Shown one piece after another: positions 51,925 to 61,296 of a DNA stretch of 64,000 nucleotides (within the stretch, counting starts at the first letter, position 1; each line of letters starts with the position of its first letter). The notes under the pieces are model-generated. The model was not told the origin of the DNA. It searched no databases and was given only the letters and a program-made list of their open reading frames with translations. Origin of the DNA: Streptomyces lydicus (GTDB lineage Bacteria; Actinomycetota; Actinomycetes; Streptomycetales; Streptomycetaceae). The position numbers and the translations under genes are program-made. The stretch is taken from assembly GCF_000717345.1 (NCBI RefSeq), contig NZ_JNZA01000026.1, positions 40,320-104,319 of the forward strand, read 5' to 3'.

Positions 51925-53115
51925 GTGCTCACGGTGACGGAATGTGAGGATCCGGTGACGGGCGAGGGCGATGCGAGGCTGCGGGCAGTCGTGGAACTGG
52001 CGCAGGCGATGGCGGCCGCGCACACCCCGCGCGAATCGGCGCACGCCGCGGCGCAGGGCGTGCGCCAGGCCCTGGGCGGCTCCTTCGCGGCGATCTCGAA
52101 GTGGGAGCGCGAACTGGGCAAGCTGCGGGTGCTGGTCAACGTCGGTGAACTCGCCGAGGGCGAGGAGGAGTTCCCGGAGGACGAGAGCTACCCCGTCCAC
52201 GAGTTCCCGGAGATCGTCGGCTTCCTGCACGAGCAGTGGGCCGGCGGCGGCGAGCCCAGCGCCTGGGTGGAGACCGCCGAGACGGACCCGGTGCCGCACG
52301 GGCCCGGCGACGGCGGCCCGTACAACCATCAGCGGGTGGCCGCGCTGCGCCGCCGCGGCCGGGGCTGCTGCGTCGTCGCGCCGATCGTGCTGCACGGCCG
52401 GGCGTGGGGTGAGCTGTACGTCGCCCGGCGCACCGGCGAGCCGGTCTTCGACCGGGCGGACGCCGACTTCGCGAGCGTGCTCGCCGCCGTCACGGCCGCC
52501 GGGATCGCCCAGACCGAGCGGCTGGCGGAGGCCCGCCGGCTGGCCTTCACCGACGCGCTGACCGGCCTCGCCAACCGGCGCGCCGTCGACATGCGGCTGG
52601 ACGAGGCGCTGGAGCTGCACCGGGGCGGCGACGTGGTGGTCAGCCTGGTGGTGTGCGACCTCAACGGGCTGAAGCGGGTCAACGACTCCCGCGGCCACGC
52701 GGTGGGGGACCGGCTGCTGGAGCGGTTCGGTTCGGTGCTGTCGCTGTGCGGCGCGATGCTGCCCGGCACGCTCGCCGCCCGGCTCGGCGGCGACGAGTTC
52801 TGCCTGCTGGCGGTGGGGCCGCCGGCCGACGAGGTGGTCAAGGTGGCCGGTGAACTGTGCGAACGCGCCGGGGAGTTGGACCTCGGCGAGGGCGTCGCGG
52901 TGGGGGTCGCCTCGACCGGCGACCCGATCGGCCCGGTACGCAGCGGCCGCCGGCTCTTCCGGCTCGCGGACGCCGCCCAGTACAAGGCGAAGGCGGCCGG
53001 CTCGGGCGAGCCGGTGGTGGCCGGCCGGCACGGCGGCAAGGACGATCCGGTCGTCCGGCTCGCGGACGCGCCCGACCGGCGGCCGGGGCCGGAACGCCGG
53101 CGCTTCCGGAGGTGA
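51925..53115 (+). CDS. GAF-GGDEF protein, probable diguanylate cyclase
   Basis: A 396-residue cytoplasmic protein with an N-terminal GAF-like sensor (about 15-190) and a GGDEF domain with LGGDEF intact (about residues 288-293). An intact signature implies c-di-GMP synthesis from two GTP. No inhibitory RxxD site is seen just before it. The position next to hutH suggests the S. coelicolor counterpart SCO4931 (recalled as CdgE), but I do not assign the name. GTG 51925 begins the frame. Confidence 0.88.
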   Translation: MLTVTECEDPVTGEGDARLRAVVELAQAMAAAHTPRESAHAAAQGVRQALGGSFAAISKWERELGKLRVLVNVGELAEGEEEFPEDESYPVHEFPEIVGFLHEQWAGGGEPSAWVETAETDPVPHGPGDGGPYNHQRVAALRRRGRGCCVVAPIVLHGRAWGELYVARRTGEPVFDRADADFASVLAAVTAAGIAQTERLAEARRLAFTDALTGLANRRAVDMRLDEALELHRGGDVVVSLVVCDLNGLKRVNDSRGHAVGDRLLERFGSVLSLCGAMLPGTLAARLGGDEFCLLAVGPPADEVVKVAGELCERAGELDLGEGVAVGVASTGDPIGPVRSGRRLFRLADAAQYKAKAAGSGEPVVAGRHGGKDDPVVRLADAPDRRPGPERRRFRR

Positions 53116-53223
53116 GGCGACTGGGGTTGCGTGGCCGCCGGTCCGGGGTGCTCACTGCCGGTAAGGGGTGCTCCCGAAATCCGGTGGTGACATCCGGCGA
53201 TTCAGTCTCTAGGGTGCCTGAAT

Positions 53224-54768
53224 ATGGATATGCACACTGTGGTGCTGGGGACGTCCGGCACGACCGCACAGGACGTCATCGCGGTGGCCCGCGGCGCGGC
53301 CCGGATCGAGCTGTCCGAGGAAGCCCTCGCGGCCGTCACCGCCTCGCGCGCCTTCATCGACGAACTCGCCGCCAAGCCCGACCCCGTCTACGGCGTCTCC
53401 ACCGGCTTCGGTGCCCTCGCCGTCCGCCACATCAGTCCCGAGCTGCGGGTCCAGCTCCAGCGCAACATCGTGCGCTCGCACGCGGCCGGCATGGGCCCGC
53501 GGGTCGAGCGCGAGGTCGTCCGCGCGCTGATGTTCCTGCGGCTCAAGACCCTCGCCTCCGGGCACACCGGCGTCCGCCCGCTCGTCGTCGAGACCATGGC
53601 CGCCATACTCAACGCCGGCATCACGCCGGTGGTGCACGAGTACGGCTCGCTCGGCTGCTCCGGCGACCTCGCACCGCTCTCGCACTGTGCGCTGACGCTG
53701 ATGGGCGAGGGCGACGCGGAGGGCCCCGACGGCGTCGTACGGCCGGCCGGCGAACTGCTCGCGGCGCACGGCATCGAGCCCGTCGAGCTGCGCGAGAAGG
53801 AGGGCCTGGCCCTCCTCAACGGGACCGACGGCATGCTCGGCATGCTCGTGATGGCCTGCGCCGACCTCGCCCGGCTGTTCACCTCGGCGGACATCACCGC
53901 GGCGCTCTCCCTGGAGGCGCTGCTCGGCACCGACAAGGTCCTCGCGCCCGAGCTGCACGCCATCCGCCCGCACCCCGGGCAGGCCGCCTCGGCCGCCAAC
54001 ATGCTGAAGGTGCTGGAGGATTCCGGCTTCACCGGCCACCACCAGGACGACGCCCCGCGCGTCCAGGACGCCTACTCCATCCGCTGCGCCCCGCAGGTCG
54101 CCGGCGCCGGCCGGGACACCCTGGCGCACGCCCGGCTGGTCGCCGAGCGCGAGCTGGCGTCGGCGGTCGACAACCCCGTCGTCCTGCCGGACGGCCGGGT
54201 GGAGTCCAACGGCAACTTCCACGGTGCGCCCGTCGCCTACGTGCTGGACTTCCTCGCCATCGCCGCGGCCGACCTGGGCTCGATCGCCGAGCGCCGCACC
54301 GACCGCCTGCTCGACAAGAACCGTTCGCACGGCCTGCCGGCCTTCCTGGCCGGCGACCCGGGCGTCGACTCCGGCCTGATGATCGCCCAGTACACCCAGG
54401 CGGCGCTGGTCAGCGAGCTGAAGCGGCTGGCCGCACCGGCCTCGGTGGACTCCATCCCGTCCTCCGCGATGCAGGAGGACCACGTCTCGATGGGCTGGTC
54501 CGCGGCGCGCAAGCTGCGTACCGCGATCGACAACCTCACCCGGGTCGTCGCCGTGGAGCTCTACGCCGCGACCCGCGCCGTCGAGATGCGCGAGGGCCTG
54601 ACCCCGGCACCCGCCACCCGCGCGGTGCTCGACGCGGTCCGCGCGGCGGGCGTGCAGGGCCCGGGCGGGGACCGCTTCCTGGCCCCGGACCTGGAGAGCG
54701 CCTACGCGTTCGTGCGGAGCGGGAAGCTGGTGGCGGCCGTGGAGGCGGTCACCGGAGAACTGGCGTAG
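53224..54768 (+). CDS. hutH: Histidine ammonia-lyase
   Basis: It converts L-histidine to urocanate and ammonia, the first step of histidine use. The 514-residue protein has the cofactor-forming tripeptide at 145-147 (CSG in GSLGCSGDLAPL), plus NGTDGMLGM and VQDAYSIRC. The MIO cofactor is usually made from Ala-Ser-Gly; Cys in the first position is also present in some Streptomyces enzymes and should still cyclise. ATG 53224 is used; ATG 53230 is equivalent. No other hut genes are nearby, in line with a dispersed Streptomyces hut system. Confidence 0.95.
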   Translation: MDMHTVVLGTSGTTAQDVIAVARGAARIELSEEALAAVTASRAFIDELAAKPDPVYGVSTGFGALAVRHISPELRVQLQRNIVRSHAAGMGPRVEREVVRALMFLRLKTLASGHTGVRPLVVETMAAILNAGITPVVHEYGSLGCSGDLAPLSHCALTLMGEGDAEGPDGVVRPAGELLAAHGIEPVELREKEGLALLNGTDGMLGMLVMACADLARLFTSADITAALSLEALLGTDKVLAPELHAIRPHPGQAASAANMLKVLEDSGFTGHHQDDAPRVQDAYSIRCAPQVAGAGRDTLAHARLVAERELASAVDNPVVLPDGRVESNGNFHGAPVAYVLDFLAIAAADLGSIAERRTDRLLDKNRSHGLPAFLAGDPGVDSGLMIAQYTQAALVSELKRLAAPASVDSIPSSAMQEDHVSMGWSAARKLRTAIDNLTRVVAVELYAATRAVEMREGLTPAPATRAVLDAVRAAGVQGPGGDRFLAPDLESAYAFVRSGKLVAAVEAVTGELA

Positions 54769-54776
54769 CGGCCTCG

Positions 54777-54807
54777 CGGGGGCCCGGGCGGAGCGTCCGG
54801 GCGCCCC
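54777..54807 (+). terminator. Hairpin after hutH
   Basis: GGGGGCCCGGGCG (from about 54778) and CGTCCGGGCGCCCC (ending 54807) pair with a bulge around a GAG loop, nine nt after the hutH stop. Confidence 0.6.
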
Positions 54808-54820
54808 GCCGGCGGGCGGG

Positions 54821-55213
54821 TCAGGCGCTCCCGTCGCGGGTGCGGCGCACCGAGTAGCTGACCAGCCCGGCGCCGAGCGCGAGGCTGGCGGCACCGCCGA
54901 TCACGTACGGGGTGGTGTCCGGGCTGCCGGTGTCGGCGAGGTGGTGCGGCGCGACGGCGGAGCCGGCGGCCTGCGGGCCGCGGGCCGGGCCGCTCCCGTC
55001 GCCGGCGGCGCTGCCGGTGTGCGCGCCGTCGGCCGCCGGGTCGGTCCCGGTGGCGTCGGTGAGACCGGACCCGGCCGGGGCGGCGGCCGCCCGCAGGCCG
55101 GAGTGTGTCGCCCCGTCAGCTTCCGCGGTCGCATTGGCGGAGGGCACGAACCACAGGGCGAGCAGCACCGATCCCGCGGCTGCGGCGGTCAGTAGTGGTC
55201 GACGTGCGGTCAC
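54821..55213 (-). CDS. LAxTG-sortase-anchored surface protein
   Basis: The 130-residue protein has an N-terminal signal peptide, an Ala/Gly/Asp-rich middle and the C-terminal sorting signal LADTG at about residue 92, followed by a membrane helix and the basic tail RRTRDGSA. LAxTG is the motif of actinomycete class E sortases, so the mature protein is probably linked to the cell wall. Function unknown. GTG 55213 is the start. Confidence 0.85.
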   Translation of the reverse strand: MTARRPLLTAAAAGSVLLALWFVPSANATAEADGATHSGLRAAAAPAGSGLTDATGTDPAADGAHTGSAAGDGSGPARGPQAAGSAVAPHHLADTGSPDTTPYVIGGAASLALGAGLVSYSVRRTRDGSA

Positions 55214-55304
55214 GGCAGCGATCCTCCTTGTGGGTCCGGCGAATTGGCCGTTGAGCGCAGATGTTAGTGACCGCCGCGGGTCGCGGGGAAGTCAGGACCC
55301 GACC

Positions 55305-55661
55305 ATGCCTAACCTCCGTGCTATGAGCAATGGTGAGACATCACGTTTTGTGCGCCTTCATGTGGAACTGATCATGGAGGTCACCGACACCGGCCGGCTG
55401 ACCGGCGCCGCCCTGGAGCACATCGACCGCGACTCCTCACTCCCGGACGAGGAGCGCAGACAGTCGCAGGAGACCGCGAAGGAGGACCCGGCGGAGGCGC
55501 TGGCCCAGCTGATCGACCCGTTCGACCTCGTCACCGCCGTACCGGGTGTCGAGCTCGCGCAGGCATCCTGGAGCAGTGAGGAGCTGACCGACTACGACCC
55601 GGACGCCGAGTGGGACGCGGCGGAGTGGGACCTGGCGGACGACGCGGACGGGGAGGGCTGA
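55305..55661 (+). CDS. Acidic protein of unknown function
   Basis: The protein of about 118 residues has a conserved-looking SRFVRLHVELIMEVTD start and a very acidic C-terminus (DYDPDAEWDAAEWDLADDADGEG). ATG 55305 has AGGA 7 nt upstream; ATG 55323 is an alternative that begins MSNGETS. No domain is recognised. Homologues lie next to hutH in S. coelicolor as I recall. Confidence 0.7.
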   Translation: MPNLRAMSNGETSRFVRLHVELIMEVTDTGRLTGAALEHIDRDSSLPDEERRQSQETAKEDPAEALAQLIDPFDLVTAVPGVELAQASWSSEELTDYDPDAEWDAAEWDLADDADGEG

Positions 55662-55941
55662 CACCGGCCCCGCGCCCGCCCACCGGACACGGCCCCCGTA
55701 CGGCATCCCCGCCGTGCGGGGGCCGGGTGCGTTCCGGGGCGCGGGCCGGTGCGCGGGGCGGTGGGGACGATCATGGGCATAGGTGTCCTATCCCACACTT
55801 TTCATAGGAATGGAACGGGCGAAACGGAAAAGGCGTTCAATTGGGCGTCGGCCGGAATGCCAGCGTCCGGATATGCCTGCGTTCAGTTGGCAGATCGCTC
55901 GGGGATGTTTTGCGAACTCGGTAGCAATGGAGATGCGTGTG

Positions 55942-57222
55942 ATGACGGACAGCAAGCGCCGCAAGGGCCTCATAGCCAGCGCCGCGCTGCTCGGGGGCGT
56001 ACTCACGCTGGCGGCGTGCGGCGGCAGCAGTGCGGCGGACGGCGGCAGCGGCGGCAGTGGCGGCAGTGGCGCTGACGGCATCCGGCACGAGAACACCCAG
56101 CAGGTCGACGAGGCGGCCGCCAAGGACGCCTCGGACGCCAGAATCACCATCTCCCCCGAGGACGGCGCCGCGGGCGCGGGCATCAACAGCGACGCCAAGG
56201 TCACGGTCAGTGGCGGGAAACTCACCGACGTCACCATGACCTCCGTGGAGACCAAGCAGCCTGTCGACGGCACGCTGTCCGCCGACGGCACCTCCTGGAC
56301 GCCGAACCAGCCGCTGCACCGTGCGACGAAGTACAAGGTCACCGCGCACGCCGTGGACCCGCAGGGCCGCAAGGCGGTGGAGAACTCCAGCTTCACCACG
56401 GTCTCCCCGGCGAACAGCTTCATCGGGAACTTCACGCCGGAGGACGGCTCGACCGTCGGCGTCGGCATGCCGGTGTCGATCAACTTCGACAAGCCGGTCA
56501 GGAACAAGGCCGCCGTGGAATCCGCGATCAAGGTGTCGGCCAGCAGTAACCAGCAGGTCGTCGGCCACTGGTTCAGCGACACCCGGCTGGACTTCCGGCC
56601 CCAGAACTACTGGAAGCCGAACTCCGACGTCACGATGAAGCTCGGCCTCGACGGCGTCCAGGCGTCGCCGGGCGTCTCCGGCATCCAGAACAAGACCGTC
56701 AGCTTCCACGTCGGCCACTCGCAGATCAGCACCGTCGACACCAAGTCCCACCGGATGACCGTGGTGCGCGACGGCCGGGTCGTCAAGACCATCCCGATCT
56801 CCGCCGGCAGCGACGAGCACCCGACCTACAACGGTGCGATGGTCATCTCCGAGCGGTTCAAGCAGACCCGGATGAACGGCTCGACCGTCGGCTTCAAGAA
56901 GAAGGACGGCAAGGGCGAGTACGACATCCCCGACGTCCCGCACGCCCAGCGGCTGACGTCCTCCGGCACCTTCATCCACGGCAACTACTGGGGCAAGGGC
57001 ATCTTCGGCCACGCCAACACCAGCCACGGCTGCATCGGCCTGGAGGACGTCAAGGGCGCCGACAACGCCAAGACGAACGGCGCCTGGTTCTTCGACCACT
57101 CGCAGACCGGTGACGTCGTCAAGGTGATCAACTCCCCCGACCACACCGTCACGCCCGACAACGGCCTCAACGGCTGGAACATGAGCTGGTCGCAGTGGGT
57201 CGCGGGCAGCGCCGCCGGCTGA
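55942..57222 (+). CDS. L,D-transpeptidase lipoprotein (YkuD with Ig-like domains)
   Basis: The 426-residue lipoprotein (lipobox LAAC, Cys26) has a Gly/Ser linker, two Ig-like domains (about 60-260) and a YkuD catalytic domain with FIHGNYW, and HANTSHGCIGL containing nucleophile Cys364 with the preceding His. It makes 3-3 cross-links or attaches proteins in peptidoglycan. ATG 55942 has GGAG 9 nt upstream; the signal peptide begins directly there. An unusually AT-rich leader of about 150 nt precedes it. Confidence 0.92.
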   Translation: MTDSKRRKGLIASAALLGGVLTLAACGGSSAADGGSGGSGGSGADGIRHENTQQVDEAAAKDASDARITISPEDGAAGAGINSDAKVTVSGGKLTDVTMTSVETKQPVDGTLSADGTSWTPNQPLHRATKYKVTAHAVDPQGRKAVENSSFTTVSPANSFIGNFTPEDGSTVGVGMPVSINFDKPVRNKAAVESAIKVSASSNQQVVGHWFSDTRLDFRPQNYWKPNSDVTMKLGLDGVQASPGVSGIQNKTVSFHVGHSQISTVDTKSHRMTVVRDGRVVKTIPISAGSDEHPTYNGAMVISERFKQTRMNGSTVGFKKKDGKGEYDIPDVPHAQRLTSSGTFIHGNYWGKGIFGHANTSHGCIGLEDVKGADNAKTNGAWFFDHSQTGDVVKVINSPDHTVTPDNGLNGWNMSWSQWVAGSAAG

Positions 57223-57267
57223 CGCCCGGCGGCCCGCCCCGCGGGGCGCGACTCGTAGAGTGACCCG

Positions 57268-58560
57268 GTGAGCGAGCGGGGAAAGAAGCAGCGCGGCGGG
57301 GCGTCGCCGTCGGCGGCCAACGAGCTGGTCGGGCGGGTGCTCGGCAGCGTCCGCTACGCGCCGGACGGCGAGCCGGCCGAGGACGCCATAGAGGCGGGCG
57401 CCTCGATGCTGGCAGCGGCCGAGCCCGGCTGGGAGGCCGTGAGCGCGGCACTGGTCGCCGCCGCCGTGGCGGCCGTCCGGCAGTGCTGGGCGGGCGGCTG
57501 GCAACCCGCCGACCTGGAGCGGATCGTACGGCGCGACGCGCCCCACCCGGCGCGCACCGCACTGGTCGTCGACGCCATCGCCGCCGAGGCGGCCCGGCCC
57601 TCGGGGCGGCGGACCACGCACGGCGCCCGCTGGGACGGGCAGCTGCGGCAGATCGGCGCCGAGGTCTGGTGGGAGTCCGACCGCGGATACCTCGACGCGC
57701 TCGCCCGGCGCCGCCGCACCTCCCGCTTCGAGACCGTCTACGACCTGCTGGCGGCGCTGCGCACGCTCGCGCGGCTGCCCCGCATCTCCCCCCTCCCGGA
57801 CCCGCCCGCGGCCGGCACCACGAGCGGCGGAACGCCCCGGGACCGGGACCGCACCGCCGCCGCCTCCCGCGCGCTCGGCCGGATCCGCGGCCTGCTCGCC
57901 AAGGCCGAGGCCACCGACTTCCCCGAGGAGGCGGAGGCACTGTCCGCCAAGGCGCAGGAGCTGATGGCGCGGCACAGCATCGACGAGGCGCTGCTCGACA
58001 GCGCGGCCGGCTCCGCGGACGGCGCGGGCGGCCCGTCGGCCCTCCGCATCGGCATCGAGGGACCGTACGAGCAGGCCAAGGCGCTGCTCCTGGACGCGGT
58101 CGCGACGGCCAACCGCTGCCGGGCCGTCTGGGCCGCCGACGTCGGCTTCTCGACCCTCGTCGGCTTCCCGCCGGACCTGGAGGCGGCCGAACTGCTCTAC
58201 ACCTCGCTGCTCCTCCAGGCCACCACCGCGATGAACCGGGCCGGCGACCAGCACCATGCCCGTGGCCGCTCCCGCCGCACCCGCGACTTCCGCCAGACCT
58301 TCCTCGTCGGCTACGCGGACCGCATCCGCGACCGGCTGACGGCGGCCACCGAGGCCGCCACCGCCGCGGCCGGCGCCGAGTCCGCCGGCACCGCCCCGGA
58401 CCTCCTCCCGGTCCTCGCCGCCCGCGAACTCGCCGTCGAGGAGACCACCGGCACCCTCTTCCCCGACACCGCCCCGGTCCGCCTGCGCGGCGTCCACGAC
58501 GCGGCCGGCTGGCACCAGGGCAGGGCCGCCGCGGACCGCGCGCAACTCGACGGAGGGTGA
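57268..58560 (+). CDS. DUF2786-domain protein
   Basis: The 430-residue protein has a DUF2786 block (RIRGLLAKAEATDFPEEAEA... followed by LSAKAQELMARHSID, about 210-245), then a second helical region with YEQAKALLLDAVATANRCRAV. The family occurs in actinomycetes and in phages and is otherwise uncharacterised. The N-terminal 150 residues are Ala/Arg-rich helices. It starts 46 nt after the L,D-transpeptidase gene, and GTG 57268 is used. Confidence 0.85.
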   Translation: MSERGKKQRGGASPSAANELVGRVLGSVRYAPDGEPAEDAIEAGASMLAAAEPGWEAVSAALVAAAVAAVRQCWAGGWQPADLERIVRRDAPHPARTALVVDAIAAEAARPSGRRTTHGARWDGQLRQIGAEVWWESDRGYLDALARRRRTSRFETVYDLLAALRTLARLPRISPLPDPPAAGTTSGGTPRDRDRTAAASRALGRIRGLLAKAEATDFPEEAEALSAKAQELMARHSIDEALLDSAAGSADGAGGPSALRIGIEGPYEQAKALLLDAVATANRCRAVWAADVGFSTLVGFPPDLEAAELLYTSLLLQATTAMNRAGDQHHARGRSRRTRDFRQTFLVGYADRIRDRLTAATEAATAAAGAESAGTAPDLLPVLAARELAVEETTGTLFPDTAPVRLRGVHDAAGWHQGRAAADRAQLDGG

Positions 58561-58594
58561 GCCGGCCGGCGGGGTGGCGGTAGGGGCGCCGCGC

Positions 58595-59233
58595 TCAGCT
58601 CAGCAGACCGCGCTCCAGCGCCGTGAGCACCGCCGCGGTCCGGTCCGCCACGCCGAGCTTCCGGAACGCGCGCAGCAGATGCGTCTTCACCGTGGCCTCA
58701 CCGATGAACAGCTCCCGGCCGATCTCGGCGTTGCTCAGCCCCTGACCGACCAGCCGCAGCACCTCGCACTCCCGGCCGGACAGCAGCGGCGCCACCTCCG
58801 TCCGCGCCCGGACCAGCTTTCCGGCCAGCGACGGCGTCAGCACCGTCTCGCCCCGCGCCGCGGCGTGCACCGCCTCGACCAGCTGCGCCCGTGAGGTCCC
58901 CTTGAGCAGATAGCCGGCCGCGCCCGCCTCCACCGCGCGCAGGATGTCGCCGTCGTCCTCGTACGTGGTGACGATGACCACCCTGCTGCGCGGCGAACGC
59001 CGCAGGATGTGGCCGGTCGCCGCGACCCCGTCCATCCCGCCCATCCGCAGATCGAGCAGCACGACGTCCGGCGCCAGCCGCTCCGCCTGCGTCACCGCCT
59101 CCTCGCCGGAGCCCGCCTGCCCGGCGATCTCGATACCCGGGTCGGAGGCGAGCATCGCGCACAGCCCCTCCCGTACGACGGGGTGGTCGTCGGCCAGCAG
59201 CACCCTGACCGCAGCCGTCCGCTCAAGCGTCAT
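58595..59233 (-). CDS. NarL/LuxR-family response regulator
   Basis: The 212-residue protein has a receiver (acidic pocket DD at 15-16, phosphate-accepting Asp61, Lys in YLLKGTS) and a C-terminal LuxR helix-turn-helix (LSGRECEVLRLVGQGLSNAEIG). Its ATG overlaps the end of the kinase gene by 11 bases. It would respond to the adjacent kinase and likely regulate the divergent membrane protein gene. Confidence 0.93.
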   Translation of the reverse strand: MTLERTAAVRVLLADDHPVVREGLCAMLASDPGIEIAGQAGSGEEAVTQAERLAPDVVLLDLRMGGMDGVAATGHILRRSPRSRVVIVTTYEDDGDILRAVEAGAAGYLLKGTSRAQLVEAVHAAARGETVLTPSLAGKLVRARTEVAPLLSGRECEVLRLVGQGLSNAEIGRELFIGEATVKTHLLRAFRKLGVADRTAAVLTALERGLLS

Positions 59234-60497
59234 CGTCCGCCCCCGCTCCCGCGGCCACGCCGCGCACCGGCACCGGCAGGTGCACCTCCACGACGGTGCC
59301 CTCACCCGGCCTGCTGACCACTGTCATCACCCCGCCGCACTCCGCGACCCGCGCCCGCAGCCCGGCCAACCCGAACCCGCCCGCCGAACTGCCGTCCGCC
59401 GCGTCCACCGCGTCATCCCCTGCCTCCCCGGGCGCGAAGCCCCCGCCGTCGTCCCTGACGACGAGGCCGACCCGCCCCGCGCCGTACCGCAGCGTCACCT
59501 CCACCCGCCCGGCGGCGGCGTGCTTGCGTACATTCGCCAGCGACTCCTGCGCCGCACGCAGCAGGACGACGCCCACCTGCATCGGCAGCGGCCCTTCCGC
59601 GCCCTCCACGGCGAACCGCACCGGCACCCCGGTCTGCGCGGTCAGGCCCTCCGCCTGCCGTCGTACGGCCCGGGCCGGCGAACTCTGCTCCAACGGCGCC
59701 GGCGCCCGCCCGGCCACGAAGGCGCGCGCCTCGGCCAGCGAGTCCCTGGCCACCCGTCCCGCCAGCGCGAGGTGCCGGCGGGAGCCGTCGAGCCCGGGCG
59801 CGTCCGCCACCTCCGCCTCGGCGGCCTGCACCAGCCCGATGATGCTGGTCAGGCTCTGGGCGAGGGTGTCATGGATCTCCCGTGCCAGCCGCTCCCGTTC
59901 GGCGGCGATCCCCGCCTGGTGCGACAGCCGGGCCACCTGGGCGCGATTGCGCTGCAACTCCTCGATCAGCTCGGCGTGTTCCCGGTTCTGCCGCACCACG
60001 CGCTTGATCCACAGTCCGAGCAGCGCCGACAGCGCGACGCCGAGCAGCGAGGCGAGCACCGCGGCCGGCGGAGGCGGGTCGCCGGCGTCCGGCCGCAGCC
60101 ACCACGCCACCGGCGGCAGGAGGTTGACGAGTACGGCGACCACCACGGCGGGCCGGGCCGGCAGGCTCATCATCAGCATCGGGACCACGCCGAACAGGGC
60201 GAACGAGCCCGTCAGGTCGGCGCACGCGACCAGCGCGAAGACCCCGACCAGCCCGGCGCAGAAGACCACGTTGCGCCGCCCGCCGCCCCCGCGCCCGGTC
60301 AGCAAGGGCCGGCCGAGGGCCGCGTACCAGACGGCGGCCACGGTCAGCCCGCCGATGGCGAGGACACGACGACCCTGCGGCGCGCCGGACGTGAACACCA
60401 GCGCCGTGGTGACCAGATGACACACCACGAAGTAGCCGTCCCACAGGCCGAGCCACCGCACCCGCGCCCGCGGCCCGCGCTCCGCCTCAACCGCCAC
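59223..60497 (-). CDS. Sensor histidine kinase (HisKA_3 family)
   Basis: The 424-residue protein has five to six membrane segments in the first 165 residues, a HisKA_3 dimerisation domain with LAREIHDTLAQSLT (phospho-acceptor His209) and a HATPase with DDGGGF and GLAGLRARVAECGG. No large extracellular domain is present, so it may sense membrane state. It is the first gene of the two-gene operon. Confidence 0.93.
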   Translation of the reverse strand: MAVEAERGPRARVRWLGLWDGYFVVCHLVTTALVFTSGAPQGRRVLAIGGLTVAAVWYAALGRPLLTGRGGGGRRNVVFCAGLVGVFALVACADLTGSFALFGVVPMLMMSLPARPAVVVAVLVNLLPPVAWWLRPDAGDPPPPAAVLASLLGVALSALLGLWIKRVVRQNREHAELIEELQRNRAQVARLSHQAGIAAERERLAREIHDTLAQSLTSIIGLVQAAEAEVADAPGLDGSRRHLALAGRVARDSLAEARAFVAGRAPAPLEQSSPARAVRRQAEGLTAQTGVPVRFAVEGAEGPLPMQVGVVLLRAAQESLANVRKHAAAGRVEVTLRYGAGRVGLVVRDDGGGFAPGEAGDDAVDAADGSSAGGFGLAGLRARVAECGGVMTVVSRPGEGTVVEVHLPVPVRGVAAGAGADDDA

Positions 60498-60719
60498 CGC
60501 TCACACTCTCCCCGCACCGGGTGTCCACCGGCCGGTGGACACCGCGTCAACCGACCGGTCGTACCGTCCCCGCGCCCCGCCGCCATACCGTCGAAGACAG
60601 CCGCGGGAAGCACCAGGCAACCCCAACGGCCTTGCGGGAAGCGCCCGCTGACCTGCACTCACCAGCCCGGGCACGAGTCCCACTGCCCCACCCACCGCCA
60701 TCAGAAGGCCCTGTTCCCG
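60498..60719. promoter_or_regulatory. 222-nt divergent region between kinase and membrane-protein genes
   Basis: It contains a dyad near 60513-60540 (CACCGGTGTCCACCGG-like) and CGGTGGACACCG, repeated GGTGTCC/GGACACC, at about 60520-60542. This could be the site of the NarL-type regulator. No gene is supported. Confidence 0.4.
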
Positions 60720-61274
60720 ATGTTCTCGATGAGTCCCTTCCTGACCGCACTCCTTGCCAGCGGAACGATCCTGATCATTATCCTCGCCACCGACTTGGGC
60801 GTACGCCGGGTCACCACGATGCGCATGCTGCGTTCCGTGGCAGCCGTCGCCGTCGTCATCGGGCTCTTCGTGCACTCCCTCCCGACGTCCGGTAACGCCC
60901 CGTCCTTCCAGCTCATCGGCGTCGGGGTCGGCGTCATCTGCGGTCTCGTCGCGGGCGCCCTCCTCCCCGCCCACCGGGGCGCGGACGGCCGCGTCCACAC
61001 CACCGGTGGCGCCGGCTACGCGGCCCTGTGGCTCGTCCTCTCCAGCGCCCGCGTCCTGTTCGCCTACGGCTCCGAGCACTGGTTCGCCGCGGACCTGATC
61101 CGCTTCAGCATCGACAACCGGCTGAGCGGCCCCGACGTCTACGCCAACGCCTTCGTCTTCATGTCCCTCGCCATGGTCCTCACCCGCACCGCCGTCCTCC
61201 TCACCAAGAGCCGCCGCCTCCGGCGGACGGCCCCCGCGACGGAACCTGCGCCCCGGCACTCGGCGACCGTGTGA
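60720..61274 (+). CDS. Membrane protein, likely target of the adjacent two-component system
   Basis: The 184-residue protein has five hydrophobic segments (about 5-25, 37-55, 65-85, 100-118, 140-160) and a basic tail. No domain is recognised. It is divergent from the kinase/regulator genes, which often marks the main target. Confidence 0.7.
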   Translation: MFSMSPFLTALLASGTILIIILATDLGVRRVTTMRMLRSVAAVAVVIGLFVHSLPTSGNAPSFQLIGVGVGVICGLVAGALLPAHRGADGRVHTTGGAGYAALWLVLSSARVLFAYGSEHWFAADLIRFSIDNRLSGPDVYANAFVFMSLAMVLTRTAVLLTKSRRLRRTAPATEPAPRHSATV

Positions 61275-61296
61275 CGCGCGGCCGGTAACCGGCCGG

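Noticed and set aside
55837..58545. 902-codon antisense frame over the L,D-transpeptidase and DUF2786 genes
   Set aside because: It runs across two well-supported plus-strand genes and shows no domains; it is a GC-codon shadow.
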